DNA of 64,000 nt from Isoetes taiwanensis (GCA_021234155.1 JAJEKV010000080.1:3147867-3211866), one strand, 5' to 3'; counted from the first letter of the stretch, positions 1-12,690 are shown. Notes: generated by a model not told the origin, from the letters alone. Translations and numbers: made by a program.

Positions 1-1607
1 TATTATAAGTTGATAATATTTGAACTTACTATTGTAACACATTATTATTGGTAATAACCCATTGTCGGGAGTAGTAGTAATAGGTATAATAGGTTGTAAC
101 ATTGATGATTTATAACGTTAGGTTTTTTTATTTGTGAAAACAGGAATTCGTTTCAGTGCCGGAACCATCAGATTCTACATCAAATTTTACCTCTCCAGCT
201 CATGGATTTGCCAAAACTATGTCGGATCAATGAAATTTCTTCTATAAACTATCTATCAATCCAGAACTAGGCATCAAAAACTTTGCATGCATTCCAGGAT
301 TTCGTTTTGATGCTTCTACATGGCCGCAGGCACTGTTCACTCAACCACATGGCATTATTTGACCGAAAAGACAAATCCGAAATCACTCAACCATATGGCA
401 TTATTTGCTCCATTGCAGCTCTGTTATAAGTTTATGACACCAACAGAACGAACCTTGGTGCTTCAGCAACAACACTTGATCTTGCAGCTTGAGCCTCCCT
501 ATCACTCATTTTGCCTTTCATTTGCTCTCCAAAATAGTTACAACCTTGAGAAGTAGAGCTTGAACTTTGGTGCCTCGGTCTCTCCTATTCAGATTAACAG
601 AATTGCTCTTGTTTCATTTATGTACTTTTAAAACATGACATGTGATAACATGTGATAATGCAACTCCAACTGCCACCTTTTGGACTCCACTACCTTACCT
701 TGTTATTTATTCTCGTTTTGTTTTGGTTTAAAGACTGCAGATCCTCGATGCAGAACTACTAGCCTGCACTCCACTGCTGTATGGATCTAACAGTTATTAC
801 CATTGTACTACCATTGTACAATTTGGAGATTCAAAAGCTAGGACCCCATTGTACTCCTTGGATATTCAGAAGCTAGGACCTCTGTATTTGTTAGAACTGT
901 CTCTATTAGGAGATTCAGAACTGTCTCTATTCAGAACTTTTCAAAACTGTCTCTATTCGGAACTATCTGTAATAAGAGATTCATGACTCCATGAGAACTG
1001 TCTCTACAAAAATATGGAACCTAGTAATGGACAATATAATACGTGTAATGTAACTCCAGCAAGGCCCAAATTTCATATGCTCATCTGCAAGCTGTTCTGA
1101 CTAGTTCAAACATGTCCTATGGCAATATGGCTAACAGTACCAACCCTAATACGCATTAATGAAAAACAACTAAGTGAGAAAAGAATTATCAGCAAAGGGA
1201 ATGCATAATTTGTTGACAATGTTTGTAAGCAGTTGCTCAGATCAGCAGCTGCACCTGCACTGATATAACCTGCACCTGCACTGCATTGATTATAGCAGTG
1301 TAACCTGCAATAAAAAAATATAACTCACACCTGCACTGCACTGCACTGTAAACACTCGGACTCCGTTTCTTGCACTGCTGCACTGTTAACTAGTACAAGA
1401 ACTGGAAAAACTGTTATAAACCAGTAGTCAAACATGATTAAAACTATATGCTCCGCTCATTTCTGGCATGCAACTGCAAAAGGCACGCAGAATGTCATAG
1501 TAGGAGTTCTTGGCAGCAATGTTTCTTTAACAAAAGCCCTTCTTATTTCTGGTAAAATACATTGCTGATTGCGCCAATGGCCGTCAGCATTCAAACTAGG
1601 CTTTTTC
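1..1607. other. AT-rich region without a recognisable gene
   Basis: No reading frame here resembles a known protein. The stretch 840-1010 holds several near copies of a short unit containing AGAACTGTCTCTATT, and 1240-1360 holds clustered CTGCACCTGCACTG motifs. Both look like decayed simple or tandem repeats. The 78-codon open frame at 320-556 has no recognisable domain and I treat it as chance. Confidence 0.5.
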
Positions 1608-4600
1608 CTAGTTCATGTCATCGGTAGGAATGTATAACGTGTGCTTACCCTTCCAATGACTCACCTGGCAGGGGACTACGCAGCTGATTGTGCCAAATGA
1701 CTGTTCGAGTCTTTCTTCATAGTGGCGCAACCAACCATGAGCATGGCTCTTCATCCATGTCATTCTGAATGTCTGCGCCTCGTAATCGACCGTGTCGACC
1801 TGTCCCATCCAAAGTTCGTCACCACGGGAGTGGCGCAATCTTACTATGTCCCCCTGGCATGGGTAGTGTGGAGGTATGCCCGGGCCACCTGGTGAAAGTA
1901 ATCTCGAAGGAACTTCAAGTGTCCTGGTCTCTAGAACCACCTTTGTGCCATCTCTTCGGACCCGCTAAAATGCAAACCTCTCTAAGCGGTGGTTGAGCGG
2001 TCCCGATGCACTCCGATGTCATTCCAACACTTCCTTGCAACACCACTTTCCCTGCTATCCTTCTCGATCGATTTCCTTCAACAGACATACCTTGTGGTAA
2101 AGACCTCAGGAAACACAAATACCGATCCAGTGGTTGTCTTTGAATATGATGATGTTAATCACGACAATACCAATCATGAACATCCGGTAATCCGGCAACA
2201 ACGACTGATCGCCAACCCTAAGAGAGTTCCACGGAAGAAACAATGCTTGAAATGGGGCCTCACCGTTGGACGTCAATTCCAGTCAAAATTGCGGGCAGCC
2301 AATAGCTCCATTCATGAGGCATCTCTGGTCCGGCTTCTCCCACTCAAGATTGGAGTCTCGCAATAATCTCGCCTCTCCTCCGGAACACCTACGAACCCAA
2401 AAATCGTCGTCCCTCTCATTTCTGGTGGCAATGTACCCCTGCATAGGGATGTCACATTATAACAGTTCGAGGACAATTCATGTACAAAAGACCCAATTCA
2501 TACAAACAAGTAAGGGGCGTGAGCTTATAAATGTATCATGCCGCAAGGGGAATCACAAGGTCACTTGCAAGGGGAATCACAAGGTTACTTGTACCGACCG
2601 CAAGTCCCCTTCAAGTGATGACCAAGAAGAAATTCTCCCACATTTGTGGGTGTAGATCACCATTCCCCGCTTGGATTCGAGCACACATAATCTCCGAGAA
2701 AAAAAGTTTGTTCGCAAATTTTGCAAAAGTGAGCTCCATGTGCACGGGGTTGGTGCATATCTTGTTAACCTTCGAAAGCCTCTCCATCCTCGCTTAGTAA
2801 GTGGCGGAAGTTTACTAAGCAAACCCTAAATGTAAAGTAATTCAAGGTTGTTGCATACCTGTAACACCATGTCCCATCCAGCCCACCGTAGTTGCGAATG
2901 TCCTCAATCATGTGCCTCGACCCGAACATATGATGGATGATTTTGCTATTCTCTCCGAAGAAGGCTTCGCTCATGATCCGCCAGGAGACTTGCAGGTTAG
3001 CAAGACTTTCAAGGGCTACTTGGGACCAGCCACCATTCCTTGACTGGTCGTAAATGAGACGACAACAATCAGCCAGCAGTTGATGAAAGAGCATTCTTTC
3101 CTCCGAGATCAGACCACAGAAAACATATTCAGCATAAAACTGAGCAAAAGCTTGATGTTCGTCTGCTTTCCAATACCCCCTGCGCGTAAAAGGATCGCCT
3201 GGAAATCTTCTATTGCGTAAATACGGAGTTCGGTTATGTTTAACCTCGGCTAATCGCCTCTCAACTTCCTTGCGTCTTGAAGTGTCACCGTCTCTCACCT
3301 CTAGCAACCTGAAGGTGTCCTCGTTGGTGTCTTTGGCCACACCTGCATGAAGGAACAGTCCCAATTCAATTATACGGGGTCAGGGCCAGTGCCACAACTC
3401 TTGCTACACAAAATCATCAAAATGTTAAACTAGACCACATTCAATACTAAGACATTCCGTGGTTTTGAACGGGGTTAGCGTGTTACCAAGGGCAACCGTT
3501 GTGCATCGTGATCAATGGGGTGATGCGCCAGTAAGATCGTGACCTTGCGAATGATGAAGTCGTATGAGTGTGGACTTCCCCTTCACGCCATGCTCCTTGA
3601 ATGTTGCTTTGTTTTGCTTTTGTACCGTCAATGGACTCAAGAATGAACTCCATTGTCTTTGGCTCATCCGAAATCTTGACTTCTTGTGCAGCTCCTTGAA
3701 AATGCCACCATCCGCACGAACATGGCAAGAACGCGCGGGGTTTAGGCCACCTGCAAAATGATATCAAGTGTAAGCAATGGCGCATCGGCTTAGGCTAGCC
3801 GCGACTCGAGGAAGTCACCGGTAAGCAAATATAATAAGTCAACGGCTTTAATAGAGTAAGCAAGGACCTTGGCGGTTTTGGCGATTAAGAATGAGCAATG
3901 TGGTCTCCCATGAAACCAAAGAAAGAAGTCCCGTGGATGAAGTGCCTATTAAATTTCAAACCTTCAAGTCCCGGGATGTCAATAGCATAGTCCAATTCCA
4001 CACCGTGGCGTAACAACCGGTCAATCATTCTCATGATGATCTCCTCGAACTCGTCAAACACATCGCCCCCACCCTCGACTAGCTTCGCCGGGATGTACAT
4101 GAGCGGGAGAACAAAACCTCCGACTTCGGCAAAGATCGGATCTCCATTTAGGACGACTAGAGAGTACGCTTCAACCGAATGCACTTTTGTTGACGCAGCC
4201 TTGAAGCCATCCTCAGGCAACATCGCCGCCCAATGGCGCTGGTCACCGCAATGTATCCGGGCTCATATCTGAATTCATTGGAGCAATTTGCACATTCAAC
4301 CGCAGCTTCCCATGCTCCTTCTTGTCCAAGACTGCAGGGTGAACATCGGGCCAAGATCTATGCCCAGTCTCACACTTGGGGCACATTGCTGGAAGCTCTA
4401 ACAATGCTTTTGGATTCCATAGATCTTGTCGCTGCCTCCAAATTTTTCCGTGACAAAAATGTTTCATGAACCGCCAAAACAATGCAACTTAATCAACTAT
4501 AACTTCTCCAGACGCCTTTGTCATGGTGCTTCCACACAAATGTCGTTACCTGCAGTGCGAGTCAACTGATTTGCCAAGCCAGTCATCCCGCAACCTCCAG

Positions 4601-5376
4601 CTGTGAAGTGAATTCCAACAAATCGAGGGCACGGAGCACATCTGTCTAACACGGTTCGCCAAAGGAATCACAGCAAATTGTACACTCTCCTTCCGTAGGC
4701 CGCCGCAGTTGGGCAGACCGCAATTGGAGCCAGTAACAATGCTCTCATCATCAACTACAAATATTGATACATGGTTCTTCGATCCTTGAAAGCCCGCTTT
4801 GTGGTAGCAAATTGCATAACGCTGAATTGGTGTGAGGCCCGTGTGCTTTAGAAGACGCCCATGCTCCCTCGAACTAGAAGGGACTTTATGGCCATTGATA
4901 AAGCCGTCCCAGCTTGCCCTTCCGGGATATCGTGAAGCTAGACTAGATTGTTTCGCATCGCGTAATAGAACTCTAAGAATGTCGCCTCTCAAACTTTCTG
5001 ATCCTCGAGTGCATCTCGAGGACATTCTCTAGCTTCATTATAGCCGAGAATATGGTCATCTACGGTTGCATCCGTAGTATGACCGGTTTTCAAAAGCCAG
5101 TAGCATCATCATCCCCCTCCTCGCCTCCATCGCTGTCCAACCGATCTTCCACAAAGAAAGCAAAACAACGAGATGGCGATCACCTTCCGACAACCGGCTC
5201 TTCCGAGCAACAAAAGCCCTCGGCTCACAAATAATATCTCGTGGTCGCAGCCACTCCCCCCGCTCTCTTTCCTCGCCACCGGCTGCAACCAACATGTCCC
5301 TCTTCATGCGAGGCATTGCCACATCGCAGCCCTCAATCATGTTCACTTCAGCCCCAACATCGGCCAAGATTTGCAT
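1608..5376 (-). pseudogene. Degenerate transposase-like gene (DNA-transposon type, family uncertain)
   Basis: Reading the minus strand from about 5376 down to 1608, consecutive open pieces in shifting frames look like parts of one large protein. First comes a Cys-rich piece (4546-5025, with GLPNCGGLRKESVQF). Next is a piece with WNPKALLELPAMCPKC (4243-4482), then one ending GTSFFGFMGDHI (3885-4223). A 199-codon helical piece follows (2765-3364, with ERMLFHQLLADCCRLIYD). Last is a C-terminal piece (1608-1940) with GDIVRLRHSRGDELWMGQV, which looks like a small BAH or SH3-like barrel. This order and the WNP...LP..CP.C pattern resemble long transposase-type proteins of DNA transposons (CACTA/Plavaka-like) in plants; that assignment is inference from memory of the style of these proteins. 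Frame changes and stops between pieces mean it is not translatable as a unit. I see no terminal inverted repeats. A spliced host gene with introns between the pieces is less likely but not excluded. Confidence 0.4.
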
Positions 5377-6735
5377 TACTTATGCGCGAAATGCCGCAGA
5401 TAATCTGCGACGCCAAAAGACAAGCCATGGGGATTGGCAAGAATACACCTTTGGCATTGGCAAATGCAATCCCTCACGCTAGCCTTGGATTTGGCGAAGG
5501 CTTGCCCCGAATGATGCCCATTTGGACTCTCTATCGCGGATCCCACCATGTTGAGTACGGAATCAAGACACCACCGGATTCTTGGTTTCACACTTCCGCG
5601 TAAGCTTCAACTGCCTCTTGCTTGTGGATTGTGGCTTCTTCAAACCTAAACCTCTGTTACTCTTCGTCATCTGGTAGCTAGGAGAGATCAGCTTCGAACG
5701 CCTCACTCTGTGACACTTCTAGCTTGCTGAATTGCGCCCAAATTTGCAAAGATTGACAAGTGCAAGGTCTTCAATACAAGTAAAAATGCATCGTGCTTTA
5801 AACAACTTGTTTACATTACCAAGTCGACAAAGATGCTCCTTGGAGATGAGGTGCCTGAGATAGGAAGAGAAACAATCAATACATGTATTTCTTACTAGAA
5901 TTTAATTTGAATCATGTATTGGTTTCAATGGCCAGTTTTAACAAGTAAAAACAACCAAAGTTGTAAACTATGTAATTACAGGAAAATACAAGAGGTTGCA
6001 ATACAAGAGGTTGAAGGAGCGAACCAAAGAAAGGAAGTAGTCCCTTTGATCCCCTGATGGAACCCATGTGGCATCTATAATTCTTTACTTCCTATCAAGT
6101 TCTAAAGGGCATAACTTCACTTAGGGTCCTCCTTCCTTCGCGATTCATGCATTCGAAAGCACAAGATGGTGCAGCAATCCCCGCTTGTCATAAGCACCAA
6201 ACATTCATGCGGATGTGGAGGTTCTCTTAGGAGTCTTAACAATTGTTTGCTTGTTGCATAAGTTGTCTAAGATATTATGATTCTTCATACAAATCATGTC
6301 TTTGATACAAAGTTTTCTATGGAGATTATAACTTTGTAAAAAGGAAGAAAGCACTTACAAAGAGAACTCCAAAGAAGTTTGCCATTTAAACAAGAATAAA
6401 GGCCCTTAAGAGATAATCTTTCCACCCAATTCAGCTGCCTGCAAAAACCTACCCTGTCAATTCGATTGCATTCATACTCCTTAGGAAGCTTAGTCAATGA
6501 TTTAAAGGATTCCTAGCTATGCAGAAGTATGACAAAGATATTCTGATGCAATCGTTTGGAATTGGGGAGCTACCAAACTATCACGTCTAGCCACTAGTTT
6601 AGAGGATTACCATGCACAGGAGCTCTGATACCTTCGTGCACATGACTCGGAAGCACGGTTTTCCCGAGCAAGGTTTTCCCGAGTTTGTGTTTAGGTTTAA
6701 GATGTTAGCTGTGGTTTTTTGCTTGATGGCTCCAA
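5377..6735. other. No recognisable gene
   Basis: The first 250 bases may still belong to the degenerate minus-strand transposase-like region, since a minus frame stays open at 5376-5591, but nothing in it is diagnostic. The rest is AT-rich with no feature I can support. Confidence 0.4.
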
Positions 6736-6945
6736 CAATTACATCTCTATTTCTTAGTGCAAATCGTCTAAGTGCAAACAATTACATTTCTATTTCTTAG
6801 TGCAATTCGTCTAAGTGCAATAAGTTATCTTGTTTTTCAAAGAACCATTGGATTCTTAGTGCAAATCGTCTAAGTACAATAAGTTATCTTGTTTTTCAAA
6901 TAACCATTGGATTCTTAGTGCAAATCGTTAGAAAGAACCATTGGA
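6736..6945. repeat. Short imperfect tandem repeat (about 60 bp unit)
   Basis: The motif TTCTTAGTGCAAATCGT recurs at about 6751, 6793, 6853 and 6912. The later units are nearly identical and include AAGTTATCTTGTTTTTCAAA and AACCATTGGA. Spacing is 42, 60 and 59 bp. It is a small local array with no coding content. Confidence 0.7.
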
Positions 6946-7029
6946 TAAGATAAATTAGATACAATTAAAACCATTGGATGACGTGGATAACTATTGGATC
7001 GTCTATAGCGAACCTTAGTACCAACTAGA

Positions 7030-7530
7030 TATAGGCATGGTTTAATGGTGTTCCACTAATGATATCCAAAATGGGGATAATGTTAGATATTATGTAGTCT
7101 TGCCATTTTATAATGCTTGGGGATTCAATGGTCCTATATATTCCCCATAGACAATTACATCTCAAATTCTTAATGGTCTAAATTATACCAAGATGTAGGA
7201 ACGGTTTAATGGCCCACTAACGATATCCAAAATGGGGAATAATGTTAGGATATTGCATGGTCTTGCCATTCTAATGCTTGTGGATTTGTTGCAATGGTCC
7301 TTTCCTCCATGAAGAAATACATCTCACAATTTTAATGGTTTGTTATGCAAAAATGTAGGCGTGGTTTAATGGTTTTCTCTAACAATATCCAAAATGTTAG
7401 GATATTGTTAGATTTTGCGTGTGGTCCTATGACATTAATGCTTAGGGATTTGTTGCAACGGTCCCCGCACCCCTCAAGGAATACAAATCAAATTCTTGAT
7501 GGTTTTGTTATGCAAAAATATGTTAAGTAA
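7030..7530. repeat. Degenerate tandem repeat, three units of about 162 bp
   Basis: GGTTTAATGG begins units at about 7039, 7203 and 7363. Each unit continues with a version of TATCCAAAATGGGG, then AATGTTAGATATT, then TTGCCATT and AATGCTT, then a purine-poor stretch and AAATTCTTAATGG. Copies differ by indels and substitutions, so this is an old satellite fragment. Confidence 0.7.
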
Positions 7531-7619
7531 TTGAAGTAGTTGAAGTAACTTGTCTTACATGGAATACTAGTATAAGGATATGTGATCGCACGCATCACAT
7601 GTAGCAAATCAAGTACTCT

Positions 7620-8075
7620 GCCCTACCACTATAAAGACCCGTGATATGGAAGGATACGACATGTAGACAATCAAGTATTCTTTCCTATTTCTATAAAGAC
7701 ATGTGACAATAGAAGTATTACACATGTAGTAATTCATGTATTCTTTCCTACAATGCATTAGAAAATAAAGTACTCTGTCCTACTACTATAAAGACATGTG
7801 ACATGGAAGCATACCTACATGTAGAGAATCAAGTATTCTTTCCTACTTCTATAAAGACATGTGACAATAGAAGTATTACACATGTTGTAATTCATGTATT
7901 CTTTTCCTACAATGCTTTAGTAAAATAAAGTACTGGCCCTACTACTATAAAGACATGTGAATGGAAGCATAGGACATGTAGAGAATCAAATATTCTTTCC
8001 TACATCTATAAAGACATGTGACAACAGAATTATTAGACATGTAGAAATTCAAGTATTCTTTCCTACGGTGGATTG
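7620..8075. repeat. Higher-order tandem repeat with alternating 62 and 96 bp spacing
   Basis: The core ATAAAGACATGTGAC recurs at 7631 (variant ending CCCGTGAT), 7693, 7788, 7851, 7947 and 8008. The intervals are 62, 95, 63, 96 and 61 bp, so two different monomers alternate in a unit of about 158 bp. Each monomer also holds an ACATGTAG motif and a GTATTCTTTCCTAC block. The longer monomer adds a segment with AAATAAAGTACT. Confidence 0.8.
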
Positions 8076-8256
8076 TATTATAAAATGACATGTCACAATA
8101 GAGGAAACTACAAAACAACAAATGGATGTTTTAGTCCACTGAAAAAGAACACCATTATTGAACAAAACCATACCTCCACAAATCCACATGTAGGATTCTT
8201 TGAAAACAGGACATGTAGACCTACCAAAACTGATGTTTTCCACAGTGGACCAAAAA

Positions 8257-9143
8257 CCGGGGTGAGTGTGACATAGAGCATTGTTAGATGGAAACCCTAA
8301 CAATATTGAAAAGTTCAGCAAGGCAAGGTTTAGGAAGCATGGGTCTAATGAACATGTTGGAGCTTCAACTTCACGCGGTAGACCTCAAGATCTACCCAAA
8401 AGGTTTCTCATGCAACTTGATAATTGTGCAGGGCCAAAAATAAGAACAGTGGACGCTTTTCCTATCCTACTTAACAAATACCGTGGGGATATTTAAAAAA
8501 GAGTTAATTTAGGGTTTTGGTGCCCTGACATACCCATGAGGATGTGGATGCATTATTTGGCAAATATAGTTGTATACCGAAGCGTGTTGCATGCTGACCA
8601 ACTTTCCTAGGCTAATGGAAATTTGCATGAATGCACCACTCCAAACCTACAGCTTCTCTCAGAAGAAGTGCCCAATTGGAAGAGCTTTGTGGATGGTTAT
8701 CCGGGGTGAGTGTGACATAGAGCATTGTTAGATGGAAACCCTAACAATATTGAAAAGTTCAAAGGCAAGGTTTAGGAAGCATGGGTCTAATGAACATGTT
8801 GGAGCTTCAACTTCACGTGCATAGACCTCAAGATCTACCCAAAAGGTTTCTCTTGCAACTTGATAATTGTCTTTGGCCAAAATAAGAACAGTGGACGTTT
8901 CTTTCCTATCCTACTTAACAGCCGTGGGGATATTTAAAAGAGTTAATTTAGGGTTTCTTATGCCCGACATACCCATGAGGATGGATGCATTATTTGGCAA
9001 ATATAGTTGTATCTTGCAAAGCGTACAGACAAGGACCAACTTTCCTAGGCTAATGGAAATCTTGCATGAATGCACCACTCCAAACCTTATAGCTTCTCTC
9101 ATAGAAGAAGTGCCCAATTGGAAGAGCTTTTGTGGATGGTTAT
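8257..9143. repeat. Tandem duplication of a 443-444 bp segment
   Basis: The segment starting CCGGGGTGAGTGTGACATAG at 8257 starts again at 8701, and both copies end with GAGCTTTTGTGGATGGTTAT or a close variant (8700 and 9143). The copies differ by small indels and a few substitutions. The second copy keeps an open plus-strand frame (8867-9157, with NLIASLIEEVPNWKSF), whereas the first is interrupted by single-base indels. The underlying unit may therefore once have been coding; I do not recognise the protein. Confidence 0.85.
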
Positions 9144-9572
9144 ACATTGGATCTTGAAGGTCATTCCAGCCTCGCAGTTCACTTTTGGGTGAGAGATGGG
9201 ATTCCAATCTTCCAATGGAAGATGAGACCTTCAGAGGATGAGTGGAGAGGAGGGGAGGAAATATGGCGAGAGATAAGAATGGCAAGCCTATGATACCTCA
9301 GTCAACCAAAAGCTCTAAACCCCATCAAGAAGAAGTGAAGCAATTGGGATTGACTAAGGAAGGAATCCAGACTATATAAAGCATTGCAAAACCAATCCGG
9401 ATGACACCAACCGTGCCTTGGTGGCTTCGAAGAAGAAGGTGATTAACCCGCTGGGGAGATAGACACATCCTCAAGATGAATTGAAAGAAGGGTGGTTGCC
9501 TAAAACTAGGTGGAAGACCTTAGAGGTGGCCGAGGATGTTGATGACACTTGTAAAGTAGCATTCGCAAGCAA

Positions 9573-9818
9573 TATGCTCCTCCTCCTTCCGACAAACACT
9601 ATGTTGGTCCTAAGAACAATAGGCCAAAGTTTCTAGGCATGGATGCTTATGAACCTTCCACCGACTTGGAATGCCACCAATTTGTGGTAGTAAAGCCAGC
9701 AGATTTAGATACATATCCAAAGGTGGTTGGGGTTCACTATCTCGATATTTGCAAAGAAGAAGGTAATATTAACTTCAACCAAAAGCGGGTGGAATGGTGG
9801 TGTCCAAGGCATCGTTGA
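9573..9818 (+). pseudogene. Coding relic of an unrecognised protein family
   Basis: An 82-codon open stretch on the plus strand has amino-acid composition and pattern typical of real protein: a YAPPPSDKHYVGP start, then PKFLGMDAYEPSTDLECHQF, then YPKVVGVHYLD, ending in RVEWWCPRH. It has no initiator in a sensible place and ends at TGA (9816-9818), so it is a fragment. The neighbouring stretches 9160-9570 and 8867-9157 may be other pieces of the same broken gene. I cannot assign a family with confidence. Confidence 0.35.
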
Positions 9819-10655
9819 CCAACGTGATTCGGATAAAGAAAGGTACTCGATTGTTGGACAAAGAGATGGAGGAGAACTGAAAGTGATCCTGATCTTTGGC
9901 TAGACTATGAAAGTGTTTTGTACTCATGGACTCCAAACACTATTCCAGCTAGAAATGCGAGAATTACAATACCTCAGGATGTCAGGAAGAAGGCTATGAT
10001 ATCATTGGGGGTGCTTGAAGAAAGTTGAATAACTATGTAAATTTCATAATTTTGAGGTGAAATGTGTGAATTTGAATATGCTACTAAAAACATGCAATAT
10101 GAAATTTGTCCCAAAATTAAGACATAATCCCAATTTAATTGAATGATGGTTATAAGAAAAGCAATGCAAAATGTGGTGCAAAAATGTTGCACGATTGGTA
10201 CAACCCAGCCTGTGAGTTGACCACCATTTTAGCCAGCCAATAAGTAGATCCTAACATAGACATGATCTGGCCAACAATTCAGAGGTGAAGGTCTGTATGC
10301 TTTCTTGTTGCTCAAGATCTCCGCAACAAAGCGGGGGAAATGATTGGGCTGCTCTTAGTTTCTCGCCGTGTTTTCTTTGGACTCATATCTTGATTGTTTC
10401 TTCGCTATAGAGGCAAAGATGGTGAACCTTCCAAGATCCTCCCCCGCTTGTGTTTTGCGTGAGTAGTCTTGGTTGTGGCAGTTTAGCTTTGTTTTGTCTT
10501 CTTACTGTTAATATGGATTTGTAAATTACTTTGCATTGTCTTGCTGGGCAGATAGCAGCTTTTGAGATTCACTGACATCTTTCTATAGAAAAGGAATGTT
10601 ATGGCTGTTTTAATTTATCTAACATACATTTAATCTTATAAAACCTTATTTAGCA
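9819..10655. other. No recognisable gene
   Basis: AT-rich sequence between the coding relic and the LINE. I see no endonuclease domain that would be the 5' part of the LINE, so the LINE appears 5'-truncated near 10650. Confidence 0.45.
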
Positions 10656-12601
10656 ATGATCCTCAGCTTTCAGCGTTTTACATTATTGATTTATAGTGGT
10701 ATTTTGCAATTAATGTGTAGTGCATTGCTGAAATTGGAAGGCATTCGGGGATACCGTTTGAAGAAATCTTATATAAGGCACTTTCCTCCTCAAATGTTGG
10801 ATCCAATGACGACACACTGTTTAGTGACATCATATCTAATCTCATTAATTTCTCAAGCATTTCTCATTCATAGGGCAGGAGACACTCAAGATCCTGGAAA
10901 TTATCGAATGGTGATGGTAAGTAGTTTCTTTGCTAAGTTATTTGCTACAGTTATTGAGCAAAAATTAAGTGCATGGGCTGAAGAGAATAATGTAAGAGCT
11001 GAAGGCCAAGCAGGTTTTCGTCTCACTAGATCGACAGTGGATCATCTAGTAACATTGAGAGCAATTGTGGAATCCGTAAAGAAAACTAAAAAGCCACTAT
11101 TTGCATTATTCGTTGATCTTACAAAAGCGTTTGATATGCTGAGAAGGAGGAATATTTGGGATTATATGGAGCATATTGGAGTGCCTCAGGAATTAAGAAA
11201 TGCAGTAGCCACGCTATATGAAAAAGTATTGGTACGCTTATCATTCCCTTTGGATCAGCATTGTCAGGAGGAGATTGTCAGTAATATAGGTGTCAAACAG
11301 GGGTGTCCATTATCGCCGACTCTTTTTGGTATTTATATTGATCAATTGGAAGGATGGATCAAACAATATGGTGGTAGAGGCACTATGCTTGCGGCATATG
11401 TAGTGATCTTACTTTATGCAGATGACATTGTGATGTTCGCTCGAAATGCTTGGGATATGCAAAAACACATAGACGCTCTGGCTTCTTTTTGTGATTCAAC
11501 TGGTATGAAGGTGAATCTTAATAAGATGAACATTGTGATATTTGGTGTGAGGAATCCTAAATATGATTTTTACTACAAGGGACAGCGCATTGAGATATGC
11601 CACACCTATAAATATCTACGGCTTATTGTTGATCACAATTACAGTTGGAATAAAGCGGTTGAGCAGAGAGTGGATGCTGGGCTTAAAGCCCTCTATGCAT
11701 TGCAAAAAAAATGTAAGCGTGCTGATGTTGTGGATTGGAAACTGAAAAAAATGCTTTATGTTGCTTTAGTAAAAAGCGTTGTGCCGTATGGATGCGAAGC
11801 ATGGGGGGCAGGCTTGTCTCAAGAAATGTGGAGAAGGGTAGAAAAATTGCAGAAGAAATTTTTGACAGAATTAGGGGTTAAGATGCAAACTTCCTATCCA
11901 ATGATGTTAGCGGAGGCAGGATTGATGAACTTGGAAGTGGAAGCCCTTCATCAGACACTAAAATATGTGTTAAAAGTTCAGGAGATGGATGCAGAAAGAT
12001 TGCCCAGGTGGCTATGTTGCAAAGCAGCTTGAAAGGATGGTATGCGGAGGTTGGAAAATGGATGAAAAATGGGATATGCATCTGGATGATGTACATGATA
12101 ATGCTGATAATTTATATGGATGGATTTGTAGTAAGGTGCAGCAAAAAATATGGCAGAATCCAGGAACAAAAATGTAGTTCTATCATGGCAGAAGCTCCGC
12201 ATCTGAATGAAAAGAACTCTTATTATAGGCGTCATCTGGTATGCAGAATGAGACTAAGCTCACACCATTTGGGGGTTGAAGTAGGGAGATGGGGGGGTGT
12301 TCCTCGCATTTGTCGTACATGCAAAGTTTGCGGTGAAGATGAAATTGAAAATGAGGAGCACTTGATTCTGAAATGTCCTGCATATCAGAATCTGAGGCAA
12401 AAGTATGGTATCCCATGCACAATTACGCTATGGGATTTCTTCTTCCTACCTGCGTTAAGCATAAGCAACTATTTAACAGATGCCTTGAGAATAAGGGAAT
12501 TAACTATAAAGAACTATAGACATTTGCTGGATATATATGAGATAGAGGAGATTGAGCTCGATGTTGCTCTTTCAAAGAGCGCGTACGAGGATAACAGGTA
12601 G
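10656..12601 (+). pseudogene. LINE reverse transcriptase with C-terminal zinc knuckle (one frameshift)
   Basis: The 458-codon first frame (10656-12032) contains the ordered motifs of a non-LTR reverse transcriptase. NYRMVMVSSFFAKLFATVIE is motif 1. GQAGFRLTRSTVDHL and the FALFVDLTKAFD aspartate follow. GVKQGCPLSPTLFGIYID comes next, then the catalytic LLYADDIVMFA (YADD box). The thumb-like region with YKYLRLIVDHNYSW follows. Near 12010-12030 a one-base shift moves the reading into a second frame (12008-12601). That frame holds a Cys/His cluster (CRTCKVCGEDEIENEEHLILKCP), the usual tail of this LINE type. The enzyme copies element RNA at a nicked chromosomal site. The RT catalytic residues are intact, so the copy decayed recently. 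The first ATG is arbitrary because the 5' part is missing. Confidence 0.85.
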
Positions 12602-12690
12602 TGATAGTATTATATTCAAGTGTGTGTCTTCTAGACCTGATGGTCTCATAGACATTAATTAAACATTTCATTTCTTTCTGTTGCATCTAT
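10656..12690 (+). mobile_element. LINE (non-LTR retrotransposon), 5'-truncated
   Basis: The element carries a reverse transcriptase and a C-terminal zinc knuckle, with only one clear frame break. No apurinic endonuclease domain is present upstream, so the copy is truncated at its 5' end. There is no long poly-A tail; the 3' end is set only approximately by the end of the coding sequence (12601) and the following AT-rich stretch. Clade is not assigned; the RT plus Cys/His end is seen in several LINE clades. Confidence 0.8.
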
